In this document: one piece after another, positions 40,001-51,452 of the stretch | How the letters are laid out: every line of letters starts with the position of its first letter | Position numbering within the stretch: position 1 is the first letter of the stretch | Assembly: GCA_036971475.1 (NCBI GenBank) | Contig: JBAIZL010000002.1 | Span: 350,574,082-350,638,081 of the forward strand | From: Prosapia bicincta | Lineage: Eukaryota; Arthropoda; Insecta; Hemiptera; Cercopidae | DNA: 64,000 nt | Direction: 5' to 3' | Translations under genes and position numbers: made by a program | The notes under the pieces: generated by a model | Database searches by the model: none | The model's input: the letters and a program-made list of their open reading frames with translations, nothing else | What the model was told of the DNA's origin: nothing

Positions 40001-43000
40001 ATGTATAACTATAACGCTGTAGCTAAAGACAGAGGAAATGTTAGTTCACGTAAGGAATGGCGTTGTCTGAGTTAGATCTACTCTCTACCGGGGACATGAA
40101 GCAGCTATAACATATGCACCACAAGTTATGAATATTAAAATTTATAAAAATAACGCTGTAGCTAAGGACAGAGATAATATTAGTTCACCTAGGAAATGGC
40201 GCTGTCTAGCTTAGTCCTACTCTCTTCCGGGGACATGAAGCAGCTATAGCATTTCCAATACAAGTAATGATTATTACAAATTGTAACAATGACACAGTAG
40301 GTAAAGATAGAATAATTGTTAGTTCTCGTGGGAAATGGCGTTTTCTGACTTAGACCAACTCTCTATCGGGGACATCAAGAAGCTATAACATTTGCACCAA
40401 ATGTAATGATTATTACAATTTATAACAATGACGCTGAAGCTAAGGACAGAGAAAATGTTACTTCACGAAGGAAATGGCGTTATCTGACTTAGACCTACTC
40501 TCTACCGGGGACATGAAGCAGTTATACCATTTGGACCACAAATAGTGATTCTTACAATTTATAACAATGACGCCGCAGCTAAAGACAGAGAAAATGGTAG
40601 TTCACGTTGGAAATGGCGTTGTCTGACTAAGACGTACGCTCTACCGGGGACATGAAGCAGCTTTATCATTTGCACCACAGGTAATGATTATTACAATGTA
40701 TAACTATGACGCTGAAGCTAAAGACACGGATTATGGAAGTTTACGTAGAAAATTGCGTTGTCTAACTTGGACCTACTCTCTACCGGGGGTGAAGCAATTA
40801 TAATATTTGCACCACAATTAATAAATAATACATTTTATAACAATGACGCTGAAGCTAAAGACAGAGAAAATGTTAGTTCACGTAGGAAATGTCGTTGTTA
40901 GACTTAGACCAACTCTCTTCCGGGGACATGAAGCAGCTATAGCCTATCCAACACAAGTAATGATTATTACAAATTATAACAATGTCACAGTAGGTAAAGA
41001 TAAAAAAAATGTTAGTTCACGTGGGAAATGGCGTTTTCTGACTAAGACGTACGCTCTACCGGGGACATGAAGCAACTATAACAATTGCAACACAAGTAAT
41101 GATCATTACAATGTATAACTATGACGCTGTAGATAAGCAGAGAAAATGTTAGTTCACGTAGAAAATGGCGTTGTCTGACTTAGATCTACACTCTACCGGG
41201 GTTCATCAAGCAGCTATAACATTTGCACCACAAGTAATGATTATTACAAGTTATAACTATGACGCTATAGCTAAACACACAGAAAATGGTAGTTCACGTA
41301 GGAAATGTCGTTGTCTGACTAAGACGTATTATCTACAGGGGACATGAAGCAGCTATAGCAATTGCACCACAAGTAATGATTATTACAATGTATAACTATG
41401 ACGCTGAAGCTAAAGACTCAGAAAATGGAAGTTTACGTAGAAAATTGCGTTGTCTAACTTGGACCTACTCTCTACCGGGGGTGAAGCAATTATAATATTT
41501 GCACCACAATTAATAAATAATACATTTTATAACAATGACGCTGAAGCTAAAGACAGAGAAAATGTTAGTTCACGTAGGAAATGTCGTTGTTAGACTTAGA
41601 CCAACTCTCTTCCGGGGACATAAAGCAGCTATAGCCTTTCCAACACAAGTAATGATTATTACAAATTATAACAATGTCACAGTAGGTAAAGATAGAAAAA
41701 ATGTTAGTTCACGTGAGAAATTGCGTTTTCTGACTTAGACCTACTCTCTACCGGGGACATGAAGCAGCTATTACATTTGCAACACAAGTAATGATTATTA
41801 CAATGTATAACTATAACGCTGTAGCTAAAGACCGAGAAAATGTTAGTTCACGCAGGAAATGGTGTTGTCTTACTTAGGTCTACTCTCTTCCGGGGACAAG
41901 AAGCAGCTATAGCATTTCCAACACAAGTAATGATTATTACAATTTATAACAATGACACAGTAGGTAAAGATAGAAAAAATGTTAGTTCACGTGGGAAATG
42001 GCGTTTTCTGACTTAGACCTACTCTCAACCGGGGACATGAAGCAGCTATAACATTTGGACCACAAGTTGTGATAATTACAATTATTAACAATTACGCTGC
42101 AGCTTAACACACAGAAAGTATTAGTTCACGTAGGTAATGGCGTTGTCTTATTTAGACCTACTCTCTACTGGGGACATGTAGCAGCTATTACATTTGCAAC
42201 ACAAGTAATGATTATTACAATGTATAACTATAACGCTGTAGCTAAAGACCGAGAAAATGTTAGTTCACGTAGGAAATGGTGTTGTCTGACTTAGGTCTAC
42301 TCTCTTCCGGGGACAAGAAGCAGCTATAGCATTTCCAACACATGTAATGATTGTTACAATTTATAACAATGACACAGTAGGTAAAGATAGAAAAAATGTT
42401 AGTTCACGTGGGAAATGGCGTTTTCTGACTTAGACCTACTCTCTACTGGGGACGTGAAGCAGCTATTACATTTGCAACACAAGTAATGATTATTACAATG
42501 TATAACTATAACGCTGTAGCTAAAGACAGAGGAAATGTTAGTTCACGTAGGGAATGGCGTTGTCTGACTTAGATCTACTCTCTACCGGGGACATGAAGCA
42601 GCTATACCATTTGCAACAAAAGTAATTGTTATTACAATTTTTAATAATGAAGCTGTAGCTAAAGACAGAGAAAATGTTAGTTCACGTAGGAAATGGCGCT
42701 GTCTGATTTAGACCTACTTTCTACCGGTGACAAGTAACAGCTATAACATATGCACCACAAGTTATGATTATTAAAATTTATAAAAATAACGCTGTAGCTA
42801 AAGACAGAGATAATATTAGTTCACCTAGGAAATGACGCTGTCTAGCTTAGTCCTACTCTCTTCCGGGGACATGAAGCAGCTATAGCACTTCCAATACAAG
42901 TAATGATTATTACAAATTGTAACAATGACACAGTAGGTAAAGATAGAAAAACTGTTAGTTCACGTGGGAAATGGCGTTTTCTGACTTAGACCTACTCTTT

Positions 43001-46000
43001 ATCGGGGACATGAAGCAGCTATAACATTTGCACCAAATGTAATGATTATTACAATTTATAACAATGACGCTGAAGCTAAAGACAGAGAAAATGTTACTTC
43101 ACGAAGGAAATGGCGTTATCTGACTTAGACCTACTCTCTGCCGGGGACATGAAGCAGTTATAACATTTGGACCACAAATAGTGGTTCTTACAATTTATAA
43201 CAATGACGCTGCAGCTAAAGACTGAGAAAATGGTAGTTCACGTAGGAAATGGCGTTGTCTGACTAAGACGTATTATCTACAGGGGACATGATGCAGCTAT
43301 AGCAATTGCACCACAAATAATGATTATTACAATGTATAACTATGACGCTGAAGCTAAAGACACAGAAAATGGAAGTTTACGTAGAAAATTGCGTTGTCTA
43401 ACTTTGACCTACTCCCTACCGCGGGTGAAGCAATTATAATATTTGCACCACAATTAATAAATAATACATTTTATAACAATGACGCTGAAGCTAAAGACAA
43501 AGAAAATGTTAGTTCACGTAGGAAATGTCGTTGTTAGACTTAGACCAAATCTCTTCCGGGGACATGAAGCAGCTATAGCCTTTCCAACACAAGTAATGAT
43601 TATTACAAATTATAACAATGTCACAGTAGGTAATGATAGAAAAAAATGTTAGTTCACGTGAGAAATTGCGTTTTCTGACTTAGACCTACTCTCTACCGGG
43701 GACATGAAGCAGCTATTACATTTGCAACACAAGTAATGATTATTACAATGTATAACTATAACGCTGTAGCTAAAGACCGAGAAAATGTTAGTTCACGTAG
43801 GAAATGGTGTTGTCTGACTTAGGTCTACTCTCTTCCGGGGACAAGAAGCAGCTATAGCATTTCCAACACATGTAATGATTATTACAATTTATAACAATGA
43901 CACAGTAGGTAAAGATAGAAAAAATGTTAGTTCACGTGGGAAATGGCGTTTTCTGACTTAGACCTACTCTCTACTGGGGACGTGAAGCAGCTATTACATT
44001 TGCAACACAAGTAATGATTATTACAATGTATAACTATAACGCTGTAGCTAAAGACAGAGGAAATGTTAGTTCACGTAGGGAATGGCGTTGTCTGACTTAG
44101 ATCTACTCTCTACAGGGGACATGAAGCCGCTATAACATTTGCAACAAAAGTTATGATTATTACAATTTTTAATAATGAAGCTGTAGCTAAAGACAGAGAA
44201 AATGTTAGTTCACGTAGGAAATGGCGCTGTCTGATTTAGACCTACTTTCTACCGGTGTCAAGTAACAGCTATAACATATGCACCACAAGTTATGATTATT
44301 AAAATTTATAAAAATAACGCTGTAGCTAAAGACAGAGATAATATTAGTTCACCTAGGAAATGACGCTGTCTAGCTTAGTCCTACTCTCTTCCGGGGACAT
44401 GAAACAGCTATAGCATTTCCAATACAAGTAATGATTATTACAAATTGTAACAATGACACAGTAGGTAAAGATAGAAAAATTGTTAGTTCACGTGGGAAAT
44501 GGAGTTTTCTGACTTAGACCTACTCTTTATCGGGGACATGAAGCAGCTATAACATTTGCGCAAAATGTAATGATTATTACAATTTATAACAATGACGCTG
44601 AAGCTAAAGACAGAGAAAATGTTACTTCACGAAGGAAATGGCGTTATCTGACTTAGACCTACTCTCTACCAGGGACATGAAGCAGTTATAACATTTGGAC
44701 CACAAATAGTGGTTCTTACAATTTATAACAATGACGCTGCAGCTAAAGACAGAGAAAATGGTAGTTCACGTGGGAAATGGCGTTGTCTGACTAAGACGTA
44801 CGCTCTACCGGGGACATGAAGCAGCTATAACAATTGCACCACAAGTAATGATCATTACAATGTATAACTATGACGCTGTAGATAAGCAGAGAAAATGTTA
44901 GTTCACGTAGAAAATGGCGTTGTCTGACTTAGATCTACTCTCTACCGGGGTTCATGAAGCAGCTATAACATTTGCACCACAAGTAATGATTATTACAATT
45001 TATAACTATGACGCTATAGCTAAAGACAAAGAAAATGGTAGTTCACGTGAGAAATGTCGTTGTCTGACTAAGACGTACTATCTACAGGGGACATGAAGCA
45101 GCTATAGCAATTGCACCACAAGTAATGATTATTACAATGTATAGCTATGACGCTGAAGTTAAAGACACGGAAAATGGAAGTTTACGTAGAAAATTGCGTT
45201 TTCTAACTTGGACCTACTCTCTACCGGGGGTGAAGCAATTATAATATTTGCACCACAATTAATAAATAATACATTTTATAACAATGACGCTGAAGCTAAA
45301 GACAGAGAAAATGTTTGTTCTGGTAGGAAATGTCGTTGTTAGACCTAGACCAACTCTCTTCCGGGGACATTAGGCAGCTATAGCCTTTCCAACACAAGTA
45401 ATGATTATTACAAATTATAACAATGTCACAGTAGGTAAAGATAGAAGAAATGTTAGTTCACGTGAGAAATTGCGTTTTCTGACTTAGACCTACTCTCTAC
45501 CGGGGACATGAAGCAGCTATTACATTTGCAACACAAGTAATGATTATTACAATGTATAACTATAACGCTGTAGCTAAAGACCGAGAAAATGTTAGTTCAC
45601 GTAGGAAATGGTGTTGTCTTACTTAGTTCTACTCTCTTCCGGGGACAAGAAGCAGCTATAGTATTTCCAACACAAGTAATGATTATTACAATTTATAACA
45701 ATGACACAGTAGGTGAAGATAGAAAAAATGTTACTTCACGTGGGAAATGGCGTTTTATGACTTAGACCTACTCTCAACCAGGGACAGGAAGCAGTAACAA
45801 CATTTGGTCCACAAGTAGTTATTATTACCATTATTAACAATTACGCTGTAGCTTAACACACAGAAAGTATTAGTTCACGTAGGAAATGGCGTTGTCTTAA
45901 TTAGACCTACTCTCTACTGGGGACATGAAGCAGCTATTACATTTGCAACACAAGTAATGATTATTACAATGTATAACTATAACGCTGTAGCTAAAGACCG

Positions 46001-46464
46001 AGAAAATATTAGTTAACGTAGGAAATCGTGTTGTCTTACTTAGGTCTACTCTCTTCCGGGGACAAGAAGCAGCTATAGCATTTCCAACACTAGTAATGAT
46101 TATTACAATTTATAACAATGACACAGTAGGTGAAGATAGAAAAAATGTTAATTCACGTGGGAAATGGCGTTGTCTGACTTAGATCTACTATCTACCGGGG
46201 ACATGAAGCAGCTATAACATTTGCAACAAAAGTAATGATTATTACAATTTTTAATAATGAAGCTGTAGCTAAATACAGAGAAAATGTTAGTTCACGTAGG
46301 AAATGGCGTTGTCTGACATAGATCTACTCTCTACCGGGGTTCATTAAGCAGCTATAACATTTGCACCACGAGTAATGATTATTACAATTTATAACTATGA
46401 CGCTATAGCTAAAGACACAGAAAATGGTAGTTCACGTAGGAAATGTCGTTGTCTGACTAAGACG
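37030..46464. repeat. Satellite E array, ~139 bp monomer with higher-order structure
   Basis: Roughly 68 tandem monomers. The consensus order of markers is cacgtaggaaatggcgttg, ctgacttagacctactctc, taccggggacatgaagcag, catttgcaccacaagtaatg, attattacaatttataac, then gctgtagctaaagacagag. Distances between monomers are about 137-140 bp. Distinct variants recur in the same order, notably the shortened monomer with gggggtgaagcaattataat and attaataaataatac (near 38290, 40785, 41475, 43425 and 45230), indicating higher-order repeats. Because the monomer is not a multiple of three, the 60-75 codon frames found throughout are not genes. The array is later interrupted by a Tigger and a Polinton. Confidence 0.95.
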
Positions 46465-46466
46465 TA

Positions 46467-48831
46467 CAGTACAGTCTCGCTAATCCGGTCTCCGATGATC
46501 CGGACGTCCGGCTAATCCGGACGGCCCAAAATTTTTGTTTAGTTATAGTATTTTACAGTGCACAATCAGTCTGCCGTCCACAAAAATATTTACTTTTATA
46601 CTACTATATGTTATTTTTCAAAGGGGTTTTCCTACTCTAATAGACAAATAATATGTTTATTCATTAAAATATGAATTTACCCTATTATTTGTTTCTTTTG
46701 CCTGTTAAAGTAGGAAAAACTTCTTTGAAAAAATATATTCACATTAGATCTCCCAACACTACAACGCACGTGATATCAAGAGATATCTTGCGATAAACGA
46801 AAGATAAAGGACCGCTGGCTAAACGGATAGACAGTCTATCCGTCTGGCGTCAGGTCAGTTCGGTTGTCGGACGGATGCCACCGTTACTGCTTCTCGCAAG
46901 ATATCTGCTTAGTTGTCATTTAATTCTAGTGCAATATTGATCTGTGTTTTATATTTACGTCTCGTTCAGTGTTCAGTGAAAATGGCGACTAAACGTAAGT
47001 CAGTGACAGTGACATTGGAACAAAAACTCCAATCTTTGTTTCGTATTGATGGAGGTGAATCGCATACTAAAATTGCAAAAGAGTTAGGCGTGGGAAAACA
47101 AACTGTTTCCGATCGGAAAAAAGTAACAGGAAATTGAAGATTTTTGTGCAAAAATTGTTAGTAAAGACATTTTAGGCGGCAGAAGCAAAAAAAAAAAAAA
47201 CTAAACCCTAGATGATGCTTTGTATGTATGGTTTTGCCAACAACGGGACAGGGTGTTCCATTATCGGGTGTAAATTTGCAAAGATCGCGCTGAAACTGAA
47301 TGAAAAGTTAAAAGGAGACCCTAATTTTAATGCCAGTGTGGATTGGCTATCACGGCGGAAGGAACGACACGGCATCCGTCAACTCGGAATAAGTGGTGAA
47401 ATTTTGTCAGGTGACAGTGATGCCAGTGAAAATTTCAAAGACAAATTTGGCAAGTTTCTCAGAGATGAAAACTTACAACCTTGTCACGTGTTCAACGCTG
47501 ACGAAACCGGATTAAATTATAAATTGTTCTTAAAAACAAATTTAGCTTCCAAATTAGATTCAGTAGCAAAAGGCCATAAAGTTAAGAAAGAACGTATGAC
47601 TTTGTTGCCCTGCAGTAATGCTCCTGGCGATCTAAAATTTCCACTTTTGATGATAGGGAAATCCGCAAAGCCGAGGGTTTTTAAAAATGTAAATTTAAGT
47701 GTTCTACCGGCCCAATACAAGTTCCAAAAATCAGCGTGGATGAACAGTCAAATTTTTAAGGACTGGTTTTTTGAAAACTTTGTTCCAACAACAGACAAGT
47801 TTTTAAAAGAGAAAAAACTCACTTGAAAAGCGGTTTTACTAATTGATAATGCCCCATGCCACCCAAATGAAGAACAATTGTGTCATGGTGACATTTTTGT
47901 TAAATTTCTTTCTCCTAACGTCACGGCTCTCATTCAGCCGACGGACCAGGGTGTGATAGAGGCGATAAAACTGCCATATAGAAAAAAGTTAATTTTATCG
48001 CTTTTGTAACAACAAGAAGCAGATCCAGCTACACAATTTATTGAAATTCTTAAAAGAGTTACTATAAAGGATGTCATTTATATGGCTGCAGACCTACTAA
48101 TGACGGCGCCGAATTTGTTCAGATTTTTCAACAATTGGAGGGTTGTGCCGTGTTGAAAGACACTGATATTTCCGAGTGGATTATCAGTGATAGTGACATT
48201 GGTCATCAAGTGCTCAACGAGGACGAAATCGTCGCTGTGTGCATTGCAAACGCAGAAAATGACAGCTCGGAAGAGGAAGACTACACAGACGAACCGGTCA
48301 GCCCAACTCATGATGGGGCGGCTGCAATGCTGGAGGGGTTGATAGCCTACTTTGAGAAACAGAGTGATACGTCAACTGCGGAGCTACTGACCTTGAAACG
48401 CCTACGAGATCTTACTGTGAAACGACGCCATTTATCGTTAAAACAAAAGAACTTACAGACTTTTTTCACTAAGTTTTTTAAAGTTTATTTTTGTTTCAGT
48501 TTCATTTTTGTTTGAGTTTCTTTGTGCGTTTATACAGTATAGTGTAAATAACTTTATGTGAATACATTTATTCAACGAGAAAGATGCTTTGATATTTATT
48601 CATGTCATACCTTTTCTGTTACAATTACAGTATTTTTTGCTAAATAAGCTATGAAATACTGTACTGTATAGCTATAATTAGGCCTCAATTTCACTAAAAC
48701 TACAATTTCAATGTTTCCCCGACTAAAACACATATTGTATGCATTTGTCTGGCTTTTTCCGTCTAATCCGGACTTTCGTTGATCCGGACAGGGTCCGGTC
48801 CCATCAAGTCCGGATTAGTGAGACTGTACTG
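46467..48831 (+). mobile_element. Tigger (pogo superfamily) transposon inserted in satellite E, inactive
   Basis: Ends are perfect in form: the left end is cagtacagtctcgctaatcc, and the right end read in reverse is cagtacagtctcactaatcc. They are flanked by TA duplications at 46465-46466 and 48832-48833. Removing the element and one TA joins gacgta to ctatctacag, exactly the sequence of neighbouring uninterrupted monomers (for example near 38147), so the insertion site is proven within the window. Length is 2.37 kb. The inner side of both ends has repeated atccgga motifs. The element holds a broken transposase. Confidence 0.95.
46982..48515 (+). pseudogene. Tigger transposase, disrupted
   Basis: The start ATG at 46982 opens an N-terminal CENP-B-type helix-turn-helix (HTKIAKELGVGKQTVSDRKK) that ends at a stop at 47137 after a frameshift. 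The next piece (47150-47826) has the Tc5-type DNA-binding domain and the first catalytic Asp in FNADETGL. An in-frame TGA at 47824-47826 precedes the second Asp (LLIDNAPCH, ~47838-47865). The third is in [13 protein letters not shown] (~47935-47970). A TAA at about 48007 and another frameshift lead into the C-terminal tail at 48135-48515, with an acidic stretch (SSEEEDYTDE) and the usual final QTFFTKFF. All three catalytic aspartates survive in the decayed sequence. Confidence 0.9.
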
Positions 48832-48833
48832 TA

Positions 48834-49316
48834 CTATCTACAGGGGACATGAAGCAGCTATAGCACTTGCACCACAAGTAATGATTATTACAATGTATAA
48901 CTATGACGCTGAAGCTAAAGACACAGAAAATGGAAGTTCACGTAGAAAATTGCGTTGTCTAACTAGGACCTACTCTCTACCGGGGTTGAAGCCTTTATAA
49001 TATTTGCACCACAATTAATAAATAATACATTTTATAACAATGACGCTGAAGCTAAAGACAGAGAAAATGTTACTTCACGTAGGAAATGTCGTTGTTAGAT
49101 TTAGACCAACTCTCTTCTGGGGACATTAAGCACTTATAGCCTTTCGAACACAAGTAATGATTAATAAAAATTATAACAATTACACAGTAGGTAAAGATAG
49201 AAAAAATGTTAGTTCACGTGGGAAATGGCGTTTTCTGACTTAGAGCTACTCTCTACCGGGGACATGAAGCAGCTATTACATTTGCAACACAAGTAATGAT
49301 TATTACAATGTATAAC
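48834..49316. repeat. Satellite E, short block between Tigger and Polinton
   Basis: About 3.5 monomers continuing the array after the Tigger insertion, including one of the shortened attaataaataatac variants near 49015. Confidence 0.95.
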
Positions 49317-49322
49317 TATAAC
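49317..49322. repeat. 6 bp target site duplication, left
   Basis: The sequence is tataac, matching 61820-61825. The flanks joined through a single tataac give tgtataactataacgctgt, the exact sequence of other satellite E monomers (for example near 42500). Confidence 0.95.
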
Positions 49323-49872
49323 AGTAGTAAGGGAGTTGCTGGGCCTAGCGGGGCCAATTTCCAGCTGGGCTTAGCGGGACCAATCTCCAAAATTTAGCTC
49401 GAAGAGCATTTCAGGGGTACCTATCCGTCTTATCGGCGTTTCTATTGGTCGCCCCCTTATTTCTCCCACCGTTTCATTTACTTATCCGCTTTCCGATTGG
49501 CCGCCCCTCTCGTTTTCTCATATGTTTTCCTTCCTTGGCGGGTTGTGCGGGGGGCCCCTCGGCCCCCCCGTCCGAAGAGCATTTCAGGGGTACCCAGTTC
49601 TCTTTTCCCATTGGTCCCCCTTCTCGTTTTCCTTCCTTGGCGGGATGTGCGGGGAGCTCCAGCTCTCCCCCCTCTCAGTTCTCTGGTTCAGAAAAGTCTA
49701 TCGCGTTGTGTAATACGTAAATTGCGTCATCACCTTGGGTAAACAACCGCCATCGATACGCGGAACTCATTCAAAATAATTGTGCTGGGTGTGATTGTAA
49801 ATAAAATATTTATTGCTTTGTGTAATAGATAAATTGCATCAGGACCTTGGACTTTAGTATTGTTTGTGCAAC
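49323..49872 (+). repeat. Polinton left terminal inverted repeat
   Basis: Nearly identical to the reverse of 61351-61819 for the first ~415 bp. After that this copy carries ~100 extra bases, with a second version of the gtgtaatagataaattgc block, before the shared agtattgtttgtgcaac ending. Much more GC-rich than the surrounding DNA. Internally it holds two direct repeats, each with gaagagcatttcaggggtacc followed by ccttccttggcggg, about 165 bp apart. Proline- and arginine-rich open frames over it, on both strands, are compositional artefacts. Confidence 0.95.
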
Positions 49873-49881
49873 GCCGCTAAT

Positions 49882-50175
49882 ATGTTATCTGCAGCAGAAC
49901 GTGTGTTTGCATTATCGTCACATCCAAACCTTTGTGCATGCGGAAAAACCATGGCTCATTATTACATAAGCAAGGCCAACGCCTATGTAGAGAATTATGG
50001 TTTGGAAGACTATGATATGGCTAGTAAGCACTATAAAAGCTGTGCATGGTCCTGTCAGTCGTTTACAGGAGACGGCCCAGACATTTGTGTTTGTGCGTTA
50101 TTTGAGGAAGCTTTGAGAAAAGCTCTAGACGTTTTGGAAGGCAGCTTTGAAAGCGTGTTACAAGAATCATTCTGA
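49882..50175 (+). CDS. Unknown small Cys-rich protein of the Polinton
   Basis: An intact 97-residue frame from the ATG at 49882; codons in the same frame upstream lack an ATG. It begins just inside the left TIR, where a terminal promoter would place a first gene. It has seven cysteines, including CACGK near the start, CAWSC in the middle and CVC before the end, which could bind metal or form disulfides. The C-terminal third looks helical (FEEALRKALDVLEGSFESVL). I recognise no family. There is no signal peptide or membrane segment. Its frame is undamaged, unlike most genes of this element. Whether it is expressed is unknown. Confidence 0.55.
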   Translation: MLSAAERVFALSSHPNLCACGKTMAHYYISKANAYVENYGLEDYDMASKHYKSCAWSCQSFTGDGPDICVCALFEEALRKALDVLEGSFESVLQESF

Positions 50176-50279
50176 AAATCTTGAACATATATATGACAGA
50201 TTGCCAGACAAAGATATTTTAGAATATTTGCCTTGTGATAAACATAAAATACGAGTTATAAAAAAAAAAATATTGCACA

Positions 50280-50530
50280 TTTTGTAATCCTATAATGTGT
50301 GAAAAATTCTAACACATTGTATGTATTTTATTAAGTTTAAAAATGAAATTTTTAATAAATATAACAAAATTGTGTAAATATTTATAATAGATTGTATTGC
50401 GTGAAAAATTCTAACAGATTGTCTGGTAAACACATTGTGTGTATTTTATTAAGTTTAAGTAAAGAAATTTTTAATAAATATATCAAATTTGTGTAAATAT
50501 TTATAATATTGTGTACAGAATTTTTTACAC
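50280..50530. repeat. Two-copy tandem repeat upstream of the BIR gene
   Basis: The phrases gtgaaaaattctaaca, tgtattttattaagttta and gtgtaaatatttataat occur twice in the same order, about 120 bp apart, ending just before the BIR start codon. It may hold promoter elements, by position only. Confidence 0.7.
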
Positions 50531-50536
50531 TTAAAA

Positions 50537-50968
50537 ATGACGTCTTCTTTTATTGATACTGATGAAAATGCGTGTATTGATGGTTTTGTAAAAAAACATT
50601 ACTGCGGTTTGGAGGGTTTTATTGAAAATAGTAATAACAACGAAAAAATATGTTGTAAAGATGTAAATGACTGTATGAGAAAACAAATGTACAAAATTTT
50701 AAATCTAAGTTGTATTGGCCAACATTATGTAGAGTGTAAGTTGTCCATTTTTGATATAGAGAAGAAAATGCGAGATACGTTCGCAAATTGGCCAAAACCA
50801 TATCCAAATATTGACGACATAGTACAATCTGCTTTTTATTATAATTCAATTGGAGATCATGCTGTTTGTATTTGTTGTAATATACAAATTCATAGTTGGC
50901 AGGAAAAAGACGTTCCAGCTATTGAACATCGTATTTATTCACCAAAATGTAAATTAGTTAATAAGTAA
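50537..50968 (+). CDS. BIR-domain (IAP-like) protein
   Basis: An intact 143-residue frame with an ATG in good context. Residues 75-139 form a baculoviral IAP repeat: the R79 and TFANWP start, the AFYY turn, and the zinc ligands C111, C114, H131 and C138 with exact spacing C-x2-C-x16-H-x6-C. W121 and the aspartate of the EKDVP turn are in place. BIR domains bind caspases or IAP antagonists, and viral members block apoptosis of the infected cell. There is one BIR and no RING finger, so ubiquitin ligase activity is not expected. Residues 1-74 are Cys-rich and unlike anything I know, perhaps a second degenerate finger. The domain call is firm; the anti-apoptotic role is inferred from the family. 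It lies in the left part of the Polinton, on the plus strand. Confidence 0.88.
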   Translation: MTSSFIDTDENACIDGFVKKHYCGLEGFIENSNNNEKICCKDVNDCMRKQMYKILNLSCIGQHYVECKLSIFDIEKKMRDTFANWPKPYPNIDDIVQSAFYYNSIGDHAVCICCNIQIHSWQEKDVPAIEHRIYSPKCKLVNK

Positions 50969-51033
50969 ACAGGAAAAGATGTAAATTAGTTTGTATAAAA
51001 TAAATGTTTCAATTTATGTGTTAAATAATTTAT

Positions 51034-51408
51034 TTATTCACCTTTACATTGTCTATAATAATTTCTGTTGCTGATTTTGGACGTAAACACACATGTCACA
51101 GCAACTCCTATTGTCCTAACATTGAAAACAGGTAATTGTCCATCTGATTTTGGACGATGACCCCACCTTAATAATTTTCTGTATTGTGGATAGTTCATTA
51201 GCATGAAATCATCACTCAATAAACTCTCTTTGGAATACACTCTTAAAAATTCGTATACTTCATTATCGGGTATATTTATAGTCATAATATCTTTTAATAA
51301 TGAATAATTGTATCCATCAGTATTGCGTTTGATTAACACCTTCTTATAAGATTCGTGCAGACACTTAATAATCGTAGTGGGTAATTCAAGGCTATCCAAA
51401 TAATACAC
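51034..51408 (-). CDS. Unknown frame, possibly partial
   Basis: A 124-codon minus-strand frame facing the BIR gene. It has no ATG near its 5' end; the first in-frame ATG is about 42 codons in. It is therefore a short protein, a spliced exon or the end of a broken gene. The sequence has a normal protein composition (LKDIMTINIPDNEVYEFLRV, for example) and ends with a basic, Cys-containing tail (NRNYYRQCKGE). No domain is recognised. Its 3' end lies ~65 bp from the end of the convergent BIR gene. Confidence 0.4.
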   Translation of the reverse strand: MYYLDSLELPTTIIKCLHESYKKVLIKRNTDGYNYSLLKDIMTINIPDNEVYEFLRVYSKESLLSDDFMLMNYPQYRKLLRWGHRPKSDGQLPVFNVRTIGVAVTCVFTSKISNRNYYRQCKGE

Positions 51409-51452
51409 AATTGAAATAACGATTTATTCATTTTAGGCTAGTCAGAACAACA

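Noticed and set aside
38355..45096. Repeated 60-75 codon plus-strand frames of similar sequence
   Set aside because: They lie within the ~139 bp satellite E monomers. The unit length is not a multiple of three, and frames open and close by chance.
49445..49742. Proline/arginine-rich frames in the left TIR (and their copies at 61323-61697)
   Set aside because: The same frames appear in both TIRs because the DNA is the same; composition explains them, and no motif or conserved start is present.
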